Source of the DNA: an uncultured Pelagibacteraceae bacterium
GTDB taxonomy: Bacteria > Pseudomonadota > Alphaproteobacteria > Pelagibacterales > Pelagibacteraceae
NCBI GenBank assembly: GCA_902592265.1
Contig: CACJDV010000006.1
Coordinates: forward strand, 1 to 60,883
Length of the DNA: 60,883 nt
Direction: 5' to 3'
Shown: one piece after another, positions 56,988 to 60,883 of the stretch
Position numbering within the stretch: the first letter of the stretch is position 1
Layout of the letters: the number at the start of each line of letters is the position of its first letter
The notes under the pieces: model-generated
The model's input: only the letters and a program-made list of their open reading frames with translations
What the model was told of the DNA's origin: nothing
Database searches by the model: none
Program-made: the position numbers and the translations under genes

Positions 56988-58211
56988 TTAAAATAATTTT
57001 ATAAATACTGTTCTTTTGTTAAATTTTAAATATTTTTGAATTTCTCTTTTGCCATCATCATGGTTCACTAACTGTATTATCGCATGAAATCTGTCTTTAA
57101 CATTAATTTTATCAATTCTATATTTTTTATAAAAAAATTTATTATCTATTGTGGGATCGAAAACTTTTATTTTTTTATTTATTTTGAGTATTTTTAAAAT
57201 AATTTTTTGAGCTATTGAATTCCTTTGATCCCCCACATTTGGCTTATAAGACTCACCAAAAATTAAAAGCTTGCTCTTTAAACTTAGTCTATTTTTTTTC
57301 AATTCATTTATTATTTTTTTATAAATGTAGCTTTCCATTTGATCATTAACTTTTCTTCCAGCTAACAAAATTTCCATTTTTAAATTATATTTTTTTGATA
57401 TATGAGATAAATAATAAGGATCAACAGGCAAGCAATGCCCTCCGACTAAACCAGGTTTATATTTAATAAAATTCCATTTTGTAGAAGCTAATTCTATTAC
57501 TTCATTAAAATTAATATTAGCTTTCTCACAAAATTTAAATATTTCATTAAATAAACCTATATTTAAATCTCGTTGAATATTTTCTATTACTTTGGCAGTT
57601 TCAGCAGATTCTAAATTACTAGTGAAAGCAATCTTTTTTGATACTTTTTTAAAAATACTTTTAACAAGTCTCACTCTTTTTGGGTCTTTATTGTTAAAAG
57701 CAACTATTTTGTTAATGCTATTCAATTTCTTTTTTTGATCACCTGGATTTATGCGTTCAGGGCTATAACCAAGAAAAAAATCTTTTGAGGATTTAAGCTT
57801 ACTAGTATTTTCAAGAATTTTTCTACAAAGATTATTTGTAATTCCAGGATATACAGTTGATTCAAAAAAGACAATGTCATCTTTTTTCAATACTTTGCCA
57901 ATTAGTTCACATGATTTAGATAAAATTCTCAAATCAGGTTTTTTATTTTTAAATATAGGTGTTGGAACAGCAACTATAAAAAAATTACATTTCTTAATTT
58001 CTGATTTATCTGTAGTTAGTTTGCTTCCTGTTTTTTTAAAAATTTTGATCTCATTTTTTTTAAACTCCTTGTAAACATCGACAAATTTATTTAATTTATC
58101 TATCCTATTCTTATTGATGTCATAACCTGTGACCTTAAAAGTTTTGGATAAATTTAAAAATATTGGCAAACCTACGTAGCCAATACCTATAATGCATATT
58201 TTAGTTTTCAT
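56988..58211 (-). CDS. Nucleotide sugar dehydrogenase (WbpO/TviB-like)
   Basis: Oxidises the C6 of a UDP-sugar to the uronic acid. 407 residues. NAD motif IIGIGYVGLPIF at 7-18; FFESTVYPGITN; GYSPERINPGDQ at 148-159; catalytic C260 in GGHCLPVDPYYLSH. The INPGD and VDPYYL forms match the UDP-GlcNAc/GalNAc dehydrogenases WbpO and TviB rather than UDP-glucose dehydrogenase. The product would be a HexNAc uronic acid, suited to the 4-epimerase two genes on. Confidence 0.88.
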   Translation of the reverse strand: MKTKICIIGIGYVGLPIFLNLSKTFKVTGYDINKNRIDKLNKFVDVYKEFKKNEIKIFKKTGSKLTTDKSEIKKCNFFIVAVPTPIFKNKKPDLRILSKSCELIGKVLKKDDIVFFESTVYPGITNNLCRKILENTSKLKSSKDFFLGYSPERINPGDQKKKLNSINKIVAFNNKDPKRVRLVKSIFKKVSKKIAFTSNLESAETAKVIENIQRDLNIGLFNEIFKFCEKANINFNEVIELASTKWNFIKYKPGLVGGHCLPVDPYYLSHISKKYNLKMEILLAGRKVNDQMESYIYKKIINELKKNRLSLKSKLLIFGESYKPNVGDQRNSIAQKIILKILKINKKIKVFDPTIDNKFFYKKYRIDKINVKDRFHAIIQLVNHDDGKREIQKYLKFNKRTVFIKLF

Positions 58212-58977
58212 TTTTTTTTATAATAATTATAATAAAAGTTATAACCACTTTCAAAAATTTATAGAAATTTCTTAAATCTAAATAATATTTTAAGTATTTT
58301 TTAAAAAACAATATTTTTTGAAATAAAATTAATTTATGTTTTTTTGACCATTGATCAGGGTGATTTTGTAAATAAACATATTTTTTATTTGATATAAAAT
58401 ACTTTTTTCTCATCAATGCAAATTGGATAAACAAATCCTTATCAGCACTTCCAAATACTTTTAGATCATATCCTCCAAATTTTAAAAAGGTATTCTTATG
58501 GATTATTATATTAGAACAAAGCACACCTGGATTGTAGTGCAAGTAATCATCAATATTAAATACTTTGGGTATTTTTTTATTATTTTTAATTTTCTTATTA
58601 TGAAAAAAACTTAGTGTATTATAAACAATTATTTCAACTTTTTTTTTTTTAATAATTCTAAATGCGTCATACAAATAATTATGATGCCAAAAATCGTCAT
58701 CGTCTAAAAATGCAAGAAATTTACCTTTTGCATGCTTAGCACCAATATTTCTTGAGATTAGTGCATTATTTTTTTGATTATTTTTAATGTATTTTAAAAG
58801 TATATTTTTTTTTTTTTGTGAAAAATTTTTAATAATACTTTCTGTTTCTCGATTATTACAATCATCAATCACTAATATTTCTAGAGGTTTTGTTTTTTGA
58901 GATAAAGCTGATTTAACTGCTCTGATTAAAAAGTTATTTCTATTATGTGTAGGAATAATAACACTGAAATCTGTCAT
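58201..58977 (-). CDS. Family 2 glycosyltransferase
   Basis: 258-residue GT-A enzyme. SVIIPTHNRNNFLIRAV, VIDDCNNRET, SRNIGAKHAKGKFLAFLDDDDFW with the metal motif. A hydrophobic C-terminal stretch (about 240-252) may touch the membrane. Overlaps the dehydrogenase by 11 nt and lies 5 nt from the DegT gene. Confidence 0.9.
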   Translation of the reverse strand: MTDFSVIIPTHNRNNFLIRAVKSALSQKTKPLEILVIDDCNNRETESIIKNFSQKKKNILLKYIKNNQKNNALISRNIGAKHAKGKFLAFLDDDDFWHHNYLYDAFRIIKKKKVEIIVYNTLSFFHNKKIKNNKKIPKVFNIDDYLHYNPGVLCSNIIIHKNTFLKFGGYDLKVFGSADKDLFIQFALMRKKYFISNKKYVYLQNHPDQWSKKHKLILFQKILFFKKYLKYYLDLRNFYKFLKVVITFIIIIIKKNEN

Positions 58978-58982
58978 GATTA

Positions 58983-60101
58983 TTAGTTGCTAAAAAATAT
59001 TTTTAGTTTAGAGCAAATGTAATCAATATTCTTTTTGCTAATCTTTAAATGAAAAGGAAGTGATAAAGTTTGTCTGCCCCATTTTTCACCTTCATTACAT
59101 TTAAATTTATATTTTTTTTTATAATAAGTAAGTTCAGTTATAGATCTATAATTAACTGTTACTTGTATATTATTTTTATTTAAATAAGATATTAATTTAT
59201 CTCTAAATTTTCCATTTACTCCAATTGGAAATAGGTGGTAGTCTCTAATCACGTTAAAATTTGTTTTTGGCATACTAATTGATTTAATATTGGAAATTTT
59301 ATTATAAAAATATTTATAAATTTTTTTTCTTTTTTGAGTTTGCTTATTATAAATCCTTATTTGTTTTTCTAATAGCGAGGCATTAATATCACTCATATTT
59401 GCCTTAAAACCTTTATTTGTAACATCCCAATGAGAATATTTATTATTTTCAAATCTTTTCATTGCTGGTTTTGTCATACCATTATTTGAAATAGATTTAA
59501 TTTTGTCATAATAATTTTTATCGTTTAAAATTATTGCTCCACCCTCCCCACAAGTAATATTTTTAGTCGCATAGAATGAAAAGACAGAAAAATCAGAATT
59601 ATTTCCAATAATTCTATTTTCATATTTTCCTGAAAAGCAATGTGCACAGTCCTCTAGGATCATTATATTTTTTCTTATTTTTCTTTTTAGTTCTGAAACA
59701 TTAAAAATATTTCCATATATATGTACTGGCATTATTAATTTTGTTTTCTTTGTAATTTTTTTTAAAGTATCGGGGATACTCAAAAGTTTTGTATCTTTAT
59801 CTATATCTGCAATTACCAATTTACAACCAACCATTTCAACTACATTTGCACAAGCTACAAAAGTATTAGCTGGAATAATTACTTCATCTTCTTTTTTTAA
59901 ATTTAAAGATAAGAATAACGAAATGACTCCATTTGTCCAAGAATTTGTAAGATAACAATATTTTTTATTAAATCGCTTTGATACTAATTTTTCAACTTTT
60001 CTAGTTATAGGTCCTGAAGTTAAAAATAAACTCGATATAGATTTATTTACGTCTCTAAAATTTTTTCCTATTTCATGTTCGTAAAAATTTATTTTTTTCA
60101 T
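58983..60101 (-). CDS. DegT/DnrJ/EryC1/StrS aminotransferase
   Basis: PLP-dependent sugar aminotransferase. 372 residues. The Schiff-base lysine is K180 in SFYATKNITCGEGG, preceded by the aspartate of LEDCAHCFSG. It therefore transaminates a keto-sugar, in contrast to the H180 deoxygenase at 50195. Overlaps the upstream SDR gene by four bases, so that SDR likely makes or modifies its keto-sugar substrate or product. Confidence 0.9.
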   Translation of the reverse strand: MKKINFYEHEIGKNFRDVNKSISSLFLTSGPITRKVEKLVSKRFNKKYCYLTNSWTNGVISLFLSLNLKKEDEVIIPANTFVACANVVEMVGCKLVIADIDKDTKLLSIPDTLKKITKKTKLIMPVHIYGNIFNVSELKRKIRKNIMILEDCAHCFSGKYENRIIGNNSDFSVFSFYATKNITCGEGGAIILNDKNYYDKIKSISNNGMTKPAMKRFENNKYSHWDVTNKGFKANMSDINASLLEKQIRIYNKQTQKRKKIYKYFYNKISNIKSISMPKTNFNVIRDYHLFPIGVNGKFRDKLISYLNKNNIQVTVNYRSITELTYYKKKYKFKCNEGEKWGRQTLSLPFHLKISKKNIDYICSKLKIFFSN

Positions 60102-60883
60102 TTTTTATTTAAAAAATCTGTATAAACGTTAAGAGTAATTTTTTTTTTATCATAAGGTTTCTTATCAGCTTTAATTTTATTTACTGTACTTAAAATAGCA
60201 GAATTTATATATTCTGTTTTTAAATAACTTTTATTGATTTTTTTCATTGTTTTCGTGGATACTTTATATGATCTATTATCAATATTAAATTTTTCATGTT
60301 TAAATTTCACTGTATTATCAAAATATGAATAGATTTTTTTCGCTAAATCAATAATTTTAATATTAAAATTTCCTATATTTAAAGTTTTATTTTTAAATTT
60401 TTTTTTATTATCAATTAAACAATTTTCAATAACTTCAGATGCTGTTTCATTAAAACAAAAATATCTATATTGATCTCCACCAAGAACCTCAATTGATTTT
60501 TCAAAACACGCATCTCTTATTAGCTTATTTATGGCTATGTCATATCTCATTCTATCAGACCAGCCAAATAAAGTTCCAAATCTTAAAATTGTGTAAGGTA
60601 TTTTATTTTTTTTTAAATATTTTTCGTAATTAAATGAAGATTTAGAATAAGCTGAAATCGGTGATAATTTTGAATTTTCATTTACTAGATTTTTATTTTT
60701 TCCATAAACTGAGCAAGTTGATGCATAAATATATTTTTTAACATTTGATAATTTTTGATAAAAAGTTTTCTTATTTACATAATTATTAGTGATTGTAAAT
60801 TTTGGATTTAATTCAGATGATGGGTCATTTGAAATATTTGCTAAATCAACAATTAAATTAAATTTATTTAAAAAATCTTTATT
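60098..60883 (-). CDS. NAD-dependent epimerase/dehydratase (SDR), 5' end cut by window
   Basis: The reading frame is open from the right edge (60883) to the stop at 60098, 261 codons visible; the N-terminal NAD motif lies outside. Visible SDR features: KKYIYASTCSVYGKN and, where Y-x3-K is expected, AYSKSSFNYEK, then ILRFGTLFGWSDRM and RYFCFNETASEVI. A methionine at 60550 is internal and not the start. The fifth residue after the active tyrosine reads Ser rather than Lys in the simplest alignment. Coupled to the aminotransferase gene. Confidence 0.83.
   Translation of the reverse strand, partial: NKDFLNKFNLIVDLANISNDPSSELNPKFTITNNYVNKKTFYQKLSNVKKYIYASTCSVYGKNKNLVNENSKLSPISAYSKSSFNYEKYLKKNKIPYTILRFGTLFGWSDRMRYDIAINKLIRDACFEKSIEVLGGDQYRYFCFNETASEVIENCLIDNKKKFKNKTLNIGNFNIKIIDLAKKIYSYFDNTVKFKHEKFNIDNRSYKVSTKTMKKINKSYLKTEYINSAILSTVNKIKADKKPYDKKKITLNVYTDFLNKK

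Larger units (their letters stand above)
33599..60883. other. Surface polysaccharide island (hypervariable region)
   Basis: From the 5S gene to the window end almost every gene serves envelope glycan synthesis: about ten glycosyltransferases, nucleotide-sugar enzymes, a WecA-like initiator, a Wzy-C ligase/polymerase, GT-C proteins, methyltransferases and an acyltransferase. Base composition looks more AT-rich than the left half, with Lys/Ile/Asn-heavy proteins. In SAR11 a hypervariable region of this kind lies between 23S and 5S rRNA genes. The first 139 bases (33599-33737) hold no gene; they should contain the 5S promoter and that of the first plus-strand gene. No integrase or transposase is visible. 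Confidence 0.8.

Overview
The window looks like a chromosome segment of a SAR11-clade alphaproteobacterium (Candidatus Pelagibacter-like). The support is very high A+T, almost no intergenic DNA, alphaproteobacterial gene neighbourhoods (yebC-ruvC-like-tolQRAB-pal-cpoB-tilS-ftsH-folP-glmM; DUF4164-like/zapA/fau/ymdB; tkt-gap-pgk-fba-thiE-efp-suhB) and a lone 5S rRNA gene at the edge of a large surface-polysaccharide island. SAR11 genomes are known for a hypervariable region that separates 5S from 16S-23S. The taxonomic call is inference from content; no 16S is present.

Left part, about 1-33.6 kb, is conserved core. A partial M23 peptidase is followed by a minus-strand lysC-ispG-prfA-prmC-DUF4167 block, with ubiG divergent. 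Next comes a long minus-strand run from zapA through yebC, the Tol-Pal system, tilS, ftsH, folP, glmM and thiD. It ends in a 39-codon remnant of the ArgJ C-terminus. From 21.5 to 29.7 kb a plus-strand run carries tkt-gap-pgk-fba (carbon metabolism), thiE, efp, suhB, rpmE, trcR, rpsU and the initiator tRNA. From 33.6 back to 29.7 kb a minus-strand series runs 5S rRNA - rpmJ - 36-aa CcO subunit IV - pntAA - pntAB - pntB - transaldolase, with gaps of 13 nt or less or small overlaps.

Right part, 33.7-60.9 kb, is a surface-glycan island that continues past the window. Its first 13 kb is a mosaic of glycosyltransferases, FkbM-type and other methyltransferases, a WecA-like initiator, an O-antigen ligase/polymerase, a GT-C-like membrane protein and an acyltransferase, with strand switching nearly every gene. 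It then becomes an eight-gene plus-strand operon (46.55-54.9 kb). This encodes CDP-glucose synthesis and 4,6-dehydration, a 3-deoxygenating PLP enzyme, an acetolactate-synthase-like ThDP enzyme and a reductase (a yersiniose-like branched-sugar pathway). Those are bracketed by a GT-C membrane protein and a GtrB/ArnC-like prenyl-phosphate glycosyltransferase. A minus-strand block (54.9-60.9 kb) follows, with UDP-HexNAc dehydrogenase, UDP-sugar 4-epimerase, DegT aminotransferase, glycosyltransferases and an SDR cut by the window end.

No insertion sequences, integrases, CRISPR arrays or recognised riboswitches were seen. The longest stretch without a gene is about 140 bases (33599-33737), so no gap exceeds 300 bases. 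All calls come from reading sequence and protein motifs by eye; no database search was run.
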